Shown here: positions 1-7,670 of the stretch, piece by piece
Layout of the letters: the number at the start of each line of letters is the position of its first letter
Numbering within the stretch: position 1 is the stretch's first letter
Source of the DNA: Deltaproteobacteria bacterium HGW-Deltaproteobacteria-15
Lineage (GTDB): Bacteria; Desulfobacterota; DSM-4660; Desulfatiglandales; HGW-15
DNA: 64,000 nt
Assembly: GCA_002840535.1 (NCBI GenBank)
Contig: PHBH01000018.1
Span: 108,171-172,170 of the forward strand
Direction: 5' to 3'
The notes under the pieces: generated by a model
Database searches by the model: none
What the model saw: only the letters and a program-made list of their open reading frames with translations
What the model was told of the DNA's origin: nothing
Position numbers and translations under genes: made by a program

Positions 1-2
1 TG

Positions 3-365
3 CCGAATCCCGTCTTGTGGGGCGTGGTAGCAGGTTTGTTGAACTTCATTCCCTATGTAGGAGGATTAATAACGACGGTAATCCTGGCCATGGTCTCGCT
101 TATCACCTTTGATACTGCGGGTCATATCCTGCCTCCCCCGCTGGTATTCATGCTTTTTACCGCCATGGAGGGAAATTTCATAACCCCGATGATTGCAGGA
201 AAACGGCTTGGCCTCAACCCGCTCCTTCTGGTTGTAGGCCTTCTTTTCTGGGGATGGATATGGGGAGTCCCAGGGATGCTGCTGGTGGTGCCGATTCAGG
301 CCTCATTGAAGATCATGGCCAGGAATATCCCCTTCATGTTCTCGCTTCGGGAAGTCATTCGCTGA
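3..365 (+). CDS. AI-2E family transporter, C-terminal part (5' end outside window)
   Basis: The reading frame is open from the window edge, so only the last ~120 residues are present. They contain the motif NPVLWGVVAGLLNFIPYVGG, typical of the AI-2E/PerM/YdiK membrane family, then hydrophobic segments and a short basic tail ending in LREVIR. Family members are polytopic inner-membrane proteins with about eight helices that export small molecules or ions; the substrate here cannot be told. The TTG at position 15 is not the likely start because homology continues upstream of it. Confidence 0.8.
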   Translation, partial: PNPVLWGVVAGLLNFIPYVGGLITTVILAMVSLITFDTAGHILPPPLVFMLFTAMEGNFITPMIAGKRLGLNPLLLVVGLLFWGWIWGVPGMLLVVPIQASLKIMARNIPFMFSLREVIR

Positions 366-533
366 ACATGCACTAAAGGTCAGGTGTCTCTGCGGCAGCA
401 AATACCGAATTGCCGGCAGCGGGTTACATGATTGACCCGATTCACTCGTACAAGAAAGCGTAGTAAAAATCCGACCCCAGAGGGGCTGGTTTTGGTGCAC
501 CCCGGAGGGGTGAAGTTTGTGGTGCTGACAGAC

Positions 534-661
534 CGGAATACTGGAATATTGGAATAGTGGAATATTGGGGAAGAACAGCAACCAAAAGCCTTGAGATGAG
601 TGTGCCGCAAGATGGCTTTATCGCTTTGAAACCCATCATTCCATTATTCCAATATTCCAAC
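534..661. repeat. Inverted pair of TGGAATA word repeats
   Basis: Positions 534-569 repeat the word TGGAATA(T/G)T with variation. Positions 632-661 carry the complement (ATTCCATTATTCCAATATTCC). Together they can pair as an imperfect long stem. A perfect palindrome GAGACGTCGTCTC follows at 687-699. The rest of 366-778 shows no convincing gene. Confidence 0.7.
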
Positions 662-778
662 TTTGCCAGAAAATAGTTTCCTGGCTGAGACGTCGTCTCT
701 GACCTGGTCCAGAGGGCCAGGATTTTCACGTCAGATTAATGTCCTCTAAATTGCTCATCCCGCAAACAGGAGGATCAA

Positions 779-853
779 ATGCATAGTATCTTTTACATTA
801 TCGGCGTTATTGTGGTCGTACTCGTCATTCTCCGCCTTCTGGGATTGTTCTGA
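779..853 (+). CDS. 24-residue single-pass membrane peptide
   Basis: ATG is preceded seven bases upstream by a strong AGGAGG ribosome site. The peptide starts MHSIFYIIG, continues as an almost uninterrupted hydrophobic stretch with one arginine near the end (ILRLLGLF), then TGA. It resembles very small conserved single-helix proteins seen in many proteobacteria, for which I know no assigned function. It stands alone, convergent with the amidohydrolase whose stop is 42 bp away. Confidence 0.6.
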   Translation: MHSIFYIIGVIVVVLVILRLLGLF

Positions 854-894
854 TCACCGTCCGACTCCGGCAACTTCTGCAGTCGTGAGGGTCT

Positions 895-2136
895 TCACAA
901 TGACCCCTCGTACACTCTCTCGCCTTCAATCAGCACCAGCTCGGGAACAGATCTGTAGTCCAGGGGATGTCCGCTCAGCACTATCAGGTCCGCGTCCTTA
1001 CCCTTTTCAAGGCTTCCTATTCTCTCCGCAACACCGATGATCTCCGCAGGGTAAATCGTGATCGCCTTGAGCGCCTCCTCCTCTTTCATTCCCTGCTGCA
1101 CGGCCAGGGCGGCATTGATCCTGAGATACTTGACCGCAGACATCTCATCTGTCTGGATAGCCACCTTTACGCCGGCACGACTCAGGATGCCCGGATTACG
1201 CGGTGTCAGTTCTCGAAGCTCGTACTTCATTCTGGAATAGAAGATGGGGCCCACCACGCAAGGGATGTTTTTGGCCGCAAGGATATCTGCGATCTTGTAT
1301 CCTTCCGTGGCGTGCTCTATCGAGAATCTAAGGCCGAACTCCTCTGAAATCCGGATTGCAGTCATAATGTCGTCGGCGCGATGGGAATGGATCATTGCCC
1401 TGAGATTCCCCTCGAGAACGGGTATCAAGGCTTCCATTTTGATGTCGCGATCAAAGGGATCCGGAGGTTGTGGCCGCTCACCCCTCTCGGGAAATGGCTT
1501 GGATTCCCAATCGACCAGTTTCCCGACAAATGCGTCATGCTTTTCTTTGTGACGGCTCAACCTCTCCAGGTAGTTTCGAGCGGATTGCAGCACTGAGCGG
1601 AGTTGTGCAGCATTGCCCATGCGGGTGGATGGGAGCGTCTTTCGTTCCCCATAGGTGCGTTTCGGGTTCTCGCCCAGTGCCATCTTCATTCCGGATGGGG
1701 CCATGAGAACCATTTCCTCGACGGTGCTCGCCTTTCTGGTCTTCAGACAGACGAACTGGCCGCCGATCAGATTCGCGCTTCCCGGTCCGGTGTTGATGGT
1801 TGTGATCCCTGCCTCCCGAAGATCACGAAAAGCCATGTCCTCCGGATGGATGGCATCGAGGGCGCGCAGATGAGGGGTGACGGGATCGGTCATCTCGTTG
1901 CCGTCCGATTCAGTCCATCCTACGCCGTCGGGGAATATGCCGGTATGGCAATGCGCATCCACCAGACCGGGCATGACCACCTTCCCTCTCGCATCATAGA
2001 TCTCTGCGCCTTTCGGCACTGCCACATTCTTTCCGACTTGGGCTATCCGCCCGTCCTCGATCAGCAGGGTTCCCTTCCTGATTACCCCCTTTGTCATCGT
2101 GTATATCGTGCCGTTGATTACAGCGAGCATGGGCAA
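895..2136 (-). CDS. Amidohydrolase, imidazolonepropionase/dihydroorotase-like
   Basis: 413 residues. Metal-dependent hydrolase of the amidohydrolase superfamily. The N-terminal small beta domain (NGTIYTMTKGVIRKGTLLIE) leads into the metal-binding motif VDAHCHTG near residue 61. Further histidines lie in MIHSHRADD and SIEHATEGY, and the catalytic Asp in IQTDEMS. The C-terminus has the usual GSLEKGKDADLIVLSGHPLD. Such enzymes hydrolyse C-N bonds of cyclic amides or dipeptide-like substrates, but the substrate is not predictable here. Cytoplasmic: no signal peptide. It could share a transcript with the upstream EamA gene, though a 99-bp hairpin-bearing gap separates them. Confidence 0.85.
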   Translation of the reverse strand: MPMLAVINGTIYTMTKGVIRKGTLLIEDGRIAQVGKNVAVPKGAEIYDARGKVVMPGLVDAHCHTGIFPDGVGWTESDGNEMTDPVTPHLRALDAIHPEDMAFRDLREAGITTINTGPGSANLIGGQFVCLKTRKASTVEEMVLMAPSGMKMALGENPKRTYGERKTLPSTRMGNAAQLRSVLQSARNYLERLSRHKEKHDAFVGKLVDWESKPFPERGERPQPPDPFDRDIKMEALIPVLEGNLRAMIHSHRADDIMTAIRISEEFGLRFSIEHATEGYKIADILAAKNIPCVVGPIFYSRMKYELRELTPRNPGILSRAGVKVAIQTDEMSAVKYLRINAALAVQQGMKEEEALKAITIYPAEIIGVAERIGSLEKGKDADLIVLSGHPLDYRSVPELVLIEGERVYEGSL

Positions 2137-2150
2137 CGCTCTCCTATTTT

Positions 2151-2229
2151 CGCCACAAAGACACTAAGCCACAAAGACTATTCAGCTGTTTACTTGATGC
2201 ACTTCTTTGTGCCTTAGTGTCTTAGTGGC
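2151..2229. repeat. Inverted word repeat forming a ~27-bp hairpin
   Basis: 2151-2177 (CGCCACAAAGACACTAAG...) and 2203-2229 (its near complement ending CTTAGTGTCTTAGTGGC) can pair over about 27 positions with roughly four mismatches around a 25-nt loop. It lies between the EamA stop and the amidohydrolase start. The same 'cacaaagacac' word family recurs at 36.65-36.82 kb. There is no T-run, so it is not an ordinary terminator. Confidence 0.75.
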
Positions 2230-2235
2230 TGAATT

Positions 2236-3147
2236 TTAATTCTCTTTTTTCCAATTCACGAAAAGGATCCCGACGCAAACCAGCGGCAGGCCGACCATAA
2301 GGGAGACGGTGAGTTCCTCGCCCATGAACAGGACTCCGAAAAGCACTCCGAAGACAGGGGTGAAGAAGGTGAAAGAAGAGAGCCGGCTCACGGGAAAGTC
2401 GTGGATGAGCTTGAACCAGACAAAGTAGCTTGCAAAGGCAACGATGACCGACTGGTAGAAAAGCGAAACACCGGCTTTCAGGGTGAATGTGGAAATCCAC
2501 TGCGGCTCGAGAATGAGGCTGACCGCGAACAGGATGGGTATGGAAAACACGAGCTGATAGAGAAAGGTATTGATTGGATGGATTTTTGTTGCCATGAATT
2601 TCTTGATGTACAGAGTGGTTGCAGCCCACAAAAACGCGGCCATAATCTGCAGGATATCCCCGAACAGCATATTCGCGCCGCTTCCCTTCGGCTTACCCTG
2701 GAAGACCGTGACCATCCCTCCAAAGGCAAGGACAAGCCCGAAAACCTTCTGCAGGGTCAATCGATCACCTTTGAGAAAAAAATGGGCGCCGACCGCGACA
2801 ATGAAGGGGCTCAGATAGACAAAGACAACAGAGCGGGCGGCGTCCGTATAGAGAAGACCGAAATAGATGCAGGCAAATTCCAGGCCGAAAAGAAGACCCA
2901 CCACCATCCCGTGGACGAGCATCACATCCTTGTGAAACAGCTTCTGCCGGGTTCGCATGCAGTACAGGATCCCGCAAATGGATGCGATGACGGAGCGCAC
3001 AGCAGAGGCAAAAACCGGGGATATGGCTTCGTTCGAGACTTTGATGGTGACATAGTTGAACCCCCAGAGCAGGGTGAGAACAATGATGGTCGCCACTGCA
3101 AGAGGGCTCAGGTCCGCTCTGGTTCCGTGTGCAAGACTTTTTTCCAT
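2236..3147 (-). CDS. EamA/DMT family transporter (copy 1)
   Basis: 303 residues with about ten hydrophobic segments in two five-helix EamA repeats. It opens LTLLWGFNYVTIKVSNEAISP, a typical DMT-family first helix. The second repeat begins near LFGDILQIMAAFLWAATTLYIKK. It is an inner-membrane metabolite exporter or permease; many relatives export amino acids or their derivatives, but the substrate is unknown. It is clearly paralogous to the gene at 4540-5460, sharing the WAATTLYIKK motif and the FTFFTPVFGVL / FTFLSPLFGVL pattern. Confidence 0.88.
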   Translation of the reverse strand: MEKSLAHGTRADLSPLAVATIIVLTLLWGFNYVTIKVSNEAISPVFASAVRSVIASICGILYCMRTRQKLFHKDVMLVHGMVVGLLFGLEFACIYFGLLYTDAARSVVFVYLSPFIVAVGAHFFLKGDRLTLQKVFGLVLAFGGMVTVFQGKPKGSGANMLFGDILQIMAAFLWAATTLYIKKFMATKIHPINTFLYQLVFSIPILFAVSLILEPQWISTFTLKAGVSLFYQSVIVAFASYFVWFKLIHDFPVSRLSSFTFFTPVFGVLFGVLFMGEELTVSLMVGLPLVCVGILFVNWKKEN

Positions 3148-3196
3148 AAGGGCGTCAACATACCGGATTTGAGTTCAGGATGCAACAAGTCTGCTG

Positions 3197-3604
3197 CTAT
3201 TCCCACAAGTTGTCGTTCTTCCTCTCCAGATCGATGTAGCCTTTTTCTCCGCTCCTTTCCCTTCTCCTCGCGGTCAGAAAGGAACTCAGGAACCAGTTTA
3301 CGAGACTGATCAGGAGCGATCCGAAAACGGCCGACCAGAAACCTCGAACCTCGAATCCTGAGATCACGCCCGATGCCATCATGAGAAGAAAGCCGTTGAG
3401 CACGAAAGTAAAGAGCCCCATGCTGAGAATGTTGATCGGGAGTGTGAGGAGAATGAGAATAGGTCTGAAAAAGGCGTTCAGAAAACCGAGCACCGCTGCG
3501 GCCAGAAAGGCGCTCAAGAATCCCTTCACCTCTATGCCTTCGATCACGTACGAGGCTACCAGGATCGCTGCTGTCAGGATGAGCCATCTCATGAAAATGC
3601 GCAT
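3197..3604 (-). CDS. Phage-holin-family / DUF360-like membrane protein
   Basis: 135 residues with four hydrophobic segments (MRWLILTAAILVASYVIEGI, LAAAVLGFLNAFFRPILILLTLPINIL, MGLFTFVLNGFLLMMASGVI, FWSAVFGSLLISLVNWFLSSFL) and a charged tail. The N..FRPIL..LTLP core is characteristic of the widespread 'mycobacteriophage holin 4 superfamily' proteins. These are ordinary chromosomal membrane proteins of unknown role, and no phage genes lie nearby. TAGGAGAA sits before the ATG. It follows the NIPSNAP gene by about 9 bp on the same strand, so the two are probably cotranscribed. Confidence 0.8.
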   Translation of the reverse strand: MRIFMRWLILTAAILVASYVIEGIEVKGFLSAFLAAAVLGFLNAFFRPILILLTLPINILSMGLFTFVLNGFLLMMASGVISGFEVRGFWSAVFGSLLISLVNWFLSSFLTARRRERSGEKGYIDLERKNDNLWE

Positions 3605-3613
3605 AGGGTTCTC

Positions 3614-3934
3614 CTAGCGGAGCACGGATTTGGGAGTGGCCTCAAGTCGGGTAACCAGCATCCTCGGGCGGTCCAGCATCTCATTGGATTCGGGTTTGAT
3701 CTCATTCTTCCAGTACTCGCTTTCGTACACCTCCTTGTACTGCCTCTCACGTTCCTCCTCGCTCTCGAAACGCCGGATCCAGACATAGAGATCCTTTTCT
3801 TCCTGTCCCACAAAACTTCCAGTGACAACGATTCCTTTGGAGACGTTAAATGGTATTATCTTTTCCTCCATCAGCCTGACCCATCGATCCATCTGGCCAT
3901 TCAAGATCCTGTACTGGCGAAGCTCAAAGAACAT
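3614..3934 (-). CDS. NIPSNAP family protein
   Basis: 106 residues from the ATG at 3934, which has AAGGAGG just upstream. Longer in-frame starts run into repeat DNA and are rejected. The sequence MFFELRQYRILNGQMDRWVRLMEEKIIPF and the pattern LYVWIRRFESEEERERQYKEVYESEYW match the NIPSNAP ferredoxin-like fold (alpha/beta barrel dimer). The biochemical role is unknown in bacteria. It leads the holin-like gene. Confidence 0.8.
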   Translation of the reverse strand: MFFELRQYRILNGQMDRWVRLMEEKIIPFNVSKGIVVTGSFVGQEEKDLYVWIRRFESEEERERQYKEVYESEYWKNEIKPESNEMLDRPRMLVTRLEATPKSVLR

Positions 3935-3974
3935 GGAATAATCCTCCTTGGAATGTTTTAAACAATATGTCATT

Positions 3975-4070
3975 CGGTTGTTTTGGTCATTTGAACTTGT
4001 TTCGTATTTCGTGCATCGGATTTCGGATTTATTCATATCCCTTCGCATGAGTTCCCCCGACCCCCCTCTC
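3975..4070 (-). mobile_element. Fragment of IS200-related non-autonomous repeat
   Basis: On the minus strand this reads CTCATGCGAAGGGATATGAA, then variations of AAATCCGAAAT and CGAAATACGAAACAAG. Over about 85 bp it is nearly identical to the interior of the element at 11461-11776. The CTCATGCG block and neighbouring G-run also resemble one end of the IS200-like element at 62722-63345. The opposite end is missing. It lies just upstream of the NIPSNAP gene. Confidence 0.65.
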
Positions 4071-4133
4071 AAATCTAAGAGCGGGAGTCCCACGCCGGGG
4101 CAAGAGGTGAGATCTCGGTGAAGCACTACTTAC

Positions 4134-4526
4134 TTATATAGGCTGCCTTGTACAGACTGCGATCATTTCAATCTCCAGCCTGGCTCCCAGAGGGAGCGCA
4201 GCCACCTGCAAGGTGCTTCTGGCCGGCGGATTGGAGTTGAAGAACCCGCCATAGATCTTGTTCACTTCAGAAAAATCCGCCATATCGGTCAAAAAGATTG
4301 TTGTTTTCACCACGTCAGAGAAATCCAGGGCCTCTGCCTGAAGGATCGCCCTCAAGTTCTCCATGATGACCGATGTCTGTTCACCGGCACTTCCACTCGA
4401 CAACTTACCGGTACACGGGTCGATGGCGACCTGGCCTGAGAGGAATAGAAGATCCCCGGCGCGGATTCCCTGACTGTATGGGCCTACCGGTTTGGGCGCC
4501 TTTTCGGTATGAACTGCTTTCTTCAT
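4134..4526 (-). CDS. RidA/YjgF/YER057c family enamine/imine deaminase
   Basis: 130 residues. It hydrolyses reactive enamine/imine intermediates from PLP enzymes (for example 2-aminoacrylate) to keto acids and ammonia, in the cytoplasm. The family signature near the C-terminus is present (PARSTLQVAALPLGARLEIEM), including the arginine that binds the carboxylate, as is the GPYSQGIRAGDLLFLSGQ motif near residue 17. AAGGAGAG precedes the ATG. The gene begins 13 bp after the EamA gene, which hints that the exporter and the deaminase serve one amino-acid-related pathway (inference). Confidence 0.92.
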   Translation of the reverse strand: MKKAVHTEKAPKPVGPYSQGIRAGDLLFLSGQVAIDPCTGKLSSGSAGEQTSVIMENLRAILQAEALDFSDVVKTTIFLTDMADFSEVNKIYGGFFNSNPPARSTLQVAALPLGARLEIEMIAVCTRQPI

Positions 4527-4539
4527 AAGGCTCTCCTTT

Positions 4540-5460
4540 TTACTGCTCTTTTCCCGGCACGGGCCGGTTCACAATGTATATCCCTGCGCCTACGAGCCCC
4601 AGACCAAACCATACAAGAGTGTTCACGGGTTCCGACAACACCAGTGAGCCCAGGAGCACTCCAAAAAGGGGCGAAAGAAAAGTAAAGGCAGTCAACCTGC
4701 TCACCGAATACTTCCCGATCATCCAGAACCACAATACATAGCTGAAAAAGGCAACCAGCAAGCACTGATAAGAAAATGCCAAGACGACCGGCATGGTAAG
4801 GTCAAGCGAACACGATCGCTCGAAAAGAAAAGAGCCGAGCGCCAGCACGGGAATCGAATAGAACAGCTGGGCAAAGAGGGTCTGGTAATGGGACACAGAC
4901 CTGCTTTGCACCATCTTCTTGATGTAGAGCGTGGTGGCCGCCCAGAATATGGCCGCGGCCACCTCCATGAGATCCCCGATCCAATACCGAGACGGAAGGT
5001 CGTCCGATCGTGCTGCAAAGACTGCCAGCAGGCCGCAGAACGCAAGAATGAGACCTGCGATCTTTGACAATGTGAGTCGATCCCCCCTGAGGAGGAAGTG
5101 TGCCCCTATGGCCACGAAAAAGGGATGAGTGTAGAGGAAAATGATGGATCTTGAAGCTGTGGTGAAGGCGATCCCCCAGTAGAGGAAGAGAAAGTCCAGC
5201 GCGAACAGGAATCCAATGATTATCCCGTGGCGTCTTTGGCCTCTGGGAAAGGAAACAGCCTCACCTTTCCTGGCGGCGTATAGAAAGATAAGCCCGGCAG
5301 CAATGGCAGAGCGGAGGGCAGCCGCGAGAATCGGGGGAATCCCCTGGTTGCTGATTCGAATGCTGACCACATTGGCGCCCCACAGAAAACAAACCAGGAC
5401 CAGGAGGAGGCTCCCTTCGAGGGGTACTGTTGTTCCCTCTCTCGTCATGTGTGGGGTCAT
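4540..5460 (-). CDS. EamA/DMT family transporter (copy 2)
   Basis: 306 residues, about ten hydrophobic helices in two EamA repeats (first LLLVLVCFLWGANVVSIRIS; second IGDLMEVAAAIFWAATTLYIKK). It is a paralogue of 2236-3147. Likely an inner-membrane permease or exporter of unknown substrate. It is immediately upstream of the RidA gene in the same direction. Confidence 0.88.
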   Translation of the reverse strand: MTPHMTREGTTVPLEGSLLLVLVCFLWGANVVSIRISNQGIPPILAAALRSAIAAGLIFLYAARKGEAVSFPRGQRRHGIIIGFLFALDFLFLYWGIAFTTASRSIIFLYTHPFFVAIGAHFLLRGDRLTLSKIAGLILAFCGLLAVFAARSDDLPSRYWIGDLMEVAAAIFWAATTLYIKKMVQSRSVSHYQTLFAQLFYSIPVLALGSFLFERSCSLDLTMPVVLAFSYQCLLVAFFSYVLWFWMIGKYSVSRLTAFTFLSPLFGVLLGSLVLSEPVNTLVWFGLGLVGAGIYIVNRPVPGKEQ

Positions 5461-5595
5461 AAGCTCGCTCGCTTCACTCGCGCCTGCAGGCTGGAGGTAG
5501 GAAGCAGTGAGGGGTGCCGGTCCGGAACGGCTCCTCCGGCTTCTCGTTCAGCATTCAGCCGTAGAACATGTGGAATGCTCTGGAGCTCGCGTTTT

Positions 5596-6249
5596 CTAAA
5601 GCCCGAGGGCCTGATTTATCAATACGATCTTGATTCTCTCTTTTGGGAATGACTTCTCTGTTATGACCCAGGTGTTGCAGATACGGCCAAGACTGCTGCA
5701 GTCATCGCAATTGGCTGTCTTCACACAGGGGGTCTTCATGTCCAGCCTCATTGCATTGACCGGCGCCACATACTCTTTGATGCGCAGCATGGCTTCATCC
5801 AGATCCGCGACCAGCTTATTTCGCCCCGCGAGAACAATCACGGATTTCGGACCGAATGTGAGCCCGCCGACCCTGTTTCCGAGCATGTCCAGGTTGACCA
5901 GGATGCCCGTCTCTGTCACGGCATTGGTGCCGGTAATGAACAGATCGACGAGCAGAGACCTTCTCCGAATCTCCAGCCTCTCTTCGGGAGTATTGGACGT
6001 GTCATAGGTATCCAGGATCTCGACCCCGGGCATGCTCTTGAAATCCTCATACAGCCCGGTGGATCTGAACGTCATCGAACCACCCCAGGATACGCTCGAG
6101 GGCTTGATCTTCGGAAGAAGCTCGGTAAGCACGACATCCCTTGCGCGGGAAGTGTCATCAGCGAGGTGGACCTCGAAATGGTTCTGTTCCAGCGCCTTCT
6201 TCAGATCATTCAGGCGGATCTTCCAGTAGTTCTCGATAGGATTTTCCAT
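5596..6249 (-). CDS. LUD domain protein (lactate-utilisation LutC/YkgG-like)
   Basis: 217 residues. LUD proteins include LutC, part of an iron-sulfur lactate dehydrogenase complex, and stand-alone relatives of unknown function. Here ENYWKIRLNDLKKALEQNHF opens the protein. The conserved core is SSVSWGGSMTFRSTGLYE, LFITGTNAVTETGILVNLD and FGPKSVIVLAGRNKLV. A cysteine group (CVKTANCDDCSSLGRIC) near residues 174-192 may bind metal. AGGAG precedes the ATG. No lutA or lutB gene is adjacent, so a role in lactate oxidation is not supported by context. Confidence 0.85.
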   Translation of the reverse strand: MENPIENYWKIRLNDLKKALEQNHFEVHLADDTSRARDVVLTELLPKIKPSSVSWGGSMTFRSTGLYEDFKSMPGVEILDTYDTSNTPEERLEIRRRSLLVDLFITGTNAVTETGILVNLDMLGNRVGGLTFGPKSVIVLAGRNKLVADLDEAMLRIKEYVAPVNAMRLDMKTPCVKTANCDDCSSLGRICNTWVITEKSFPKERIKIVLINQALGL

Positions 6250-6431
6250 TGGCTGCTCCTGTGGTTTTGGGAATGAAGGTCACGATCCTTCATTACTATC
6301 AGATCGCCAACACTTGCGTCAACGTCAGCGGGATGAGAGATTGTTGACCCGGCACAGTTGGCTGTGCTTTGCAGCGGTTGAAAACGGATAAGAGCAGGCA
6401 TATAATCGCCAAAACCAATCCGAGGTGGCCC

Positions 6432-7451
6432 ATGAAGATTTCCTTTGAAGTTTCCAGAGGCAAGACCGTGATGATCAATCCTCGAAAAGGGTTCGCCCCT
6501 GAAGAGACTCCTTTCGAGATCCGTTACGATCCCCTCACAGGGGAGACCGGGCGCGTCTTCGATATGCCGTTTCAGGCGGACAAACCCGATCTGGATGAAA
6601 CCATCCGGCGATCACAGGGGATCTTCTGCCCCTTCTGTCCGGAGAATATAGACAAGAGCACCAGCCTTTTCCCAAAGGAACTGATCCCTGAGGGCAGGGT
6701 CACGGTTGGGGAATCAACATTGATTCCGAACCTCGTTCCATTTGACAAGTATGCCGGAGTATCCATCCTGTCACATCGCCACTATATCCCCATGGAGGAG
6801 CTGACTCCGCAAAGCATGCAGGATGCATTTATCTCTTCGTTGCGTTTCATCAGAAGTGTGGTCGCGTATGACGAAAAGGTACGCTGCTTCACCCTTAACT
6901 GGAACTATCTTCCCCCCGCAGGCTCCAGCATGATTCACCCTCATCTTCAGCCCAATTGCGGAGAGATACCCACAAATCAGCTTCGTTTGCAGATTGAAGG
7001 CTCCCGCAGGTATTTCGGCGAGACCGGCCGCAACTTCTGGCATGATTACATCGATGCTGAAAAAAAACTGGGGATCCGCTATGTCGGCGAGATCGAGAAT
7101 ACCTGCTGGATCATGAGTTTCGTCCCGCTTGGATTTCTACCCGATGTGTGCGTACTCTTTCCCGATCACTTCTCTTTGGCTCGCCTGGATGAACCCGCAA
7201 TCATGCCCTTCCTTAAAGGGCTTGCCGCTGTCCTGGAGTACTTCAGGCATCAGAACATCTTCAGTTTCAATGTGTCCATTTTTTCAGTGAGGGAGGACGA
7301 CCGATTTCGCATGAGTGGGAGGATTTGTCCACGCTTGTTTCCTCGAGCCATTCGAAACAACGACATGGCCTATCCTCAGGCTCTGCACAAGGAGCCTTTT
7401 ACGGTCAGGCCGCCGGAAACCGTGTGTGAGGAGTTGAAGCAGTTCTTTTAG
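6432..7451 (+). CDS. GalT/HIT-like nucleotidyltransferase or phosphorylase family protein
   Basis: 339 residues from the ATG at 6432, which follows a GAGGTGG site; an upstream in-frame start at 6369 lacks one. It has a possible zinc site CPFCPEN near residue 59 and the histidine-triad-like motif SSMIHPHLQPN near 165, as in galactose-1-phosphate uridylyltransferases, where the His of HPH is the nucleotidyl-accepting residue. Conserved FEIRYDPLTGETGRV opens the fold. The substrate is unknown; no galactose-pathway genes are adjacent. It is divergent from the LUD gene. Confidence 0.7.
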   Translation: MKISFEVSRGKTVMINPRKGFAPEETPFEIRYDPLTGETGRVFDMPFQADKPDLDETIRRSQGIFCPFCPENIDKSTSLFPKELIPEGRVTVGESTLIPNLVPFDKYAGVSILSHRHYIPMEELTPQSMQDAFISSLRFIRSVVAYDEKVRCFTLNWNYLPPAGSSMIHPHLQPNCGEIPTNQLRLQIEGSRRYFGETGRNFWHDYIDAEKKLGIRYVGEIENTCWIMSFVPLGFLPDVCVLFPDHFSLARLDEPAIMPFLKGLAAVLEYFRHQNIFSFNVSIFSVREDDRFRMSGRICPRLFPRAIRNNDMAYPQALHKEPFTVRPPETVCEELKQFF

Positions 7452-7487
7452 AAGACCGGCCGGGATCCTTTAGCCGGCGTACCGGAA

Positions 7488-7578
7488 TGTTGGAATGCTG
7501 GATTGGAATGAAGAAATATCGGAAGATTGGAATAATGGAATGATGGGTAAGAGTATTGGAATAGTGGAATGTTGGTAT
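7488..7578. repeat. Word repeat block (TGGAATG/TGGAATA)
   Basis: Successive variations on GGAATGTTGGAATGCTGG fill the gap between two convergent genes. It is the same word family as at 534-661 and 15.0-15.4 kb, and no complementary arm is evident here. Confidence 0.7.
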
Positions 7579-7670
7579 AATTGGTAAAGGAGTCCAGTGT
7601 TCCAACACGCCGAGAAGGATCTTTCCAGGACTCGCTCCACGGGCCTGGGTCGGGATTCCTTTGTGCCCGG

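Noticed and set aside
303..729. Overlapping minus-strand frames rich in 'YSNIP' and 'HYSNIPVF'
   Set aside because: They are translations of the TGGAATA word repeats, not genes; no ribosome site and no conservation expected.
2151..2229. Rho-independent terminator for the EamA gene
   Set aside because: The stem is A+T-mixed with mismatches, has a 25-nt loop and no following T-run; it fits the word-repeat arms better.
2401..3309. 302-codon plus-strand open frame over the EamA gene
   Set aside because: Antisense shadow: highly charged low-complexity translation, while the opposite strand encodes an obvious ten-helix transporter.
3197..3604. Prophage holin
   Set aside because: The family name says holin, but there are no lysis or structural phage genes nearby and these proteins are common chromosomal membrane proteins.
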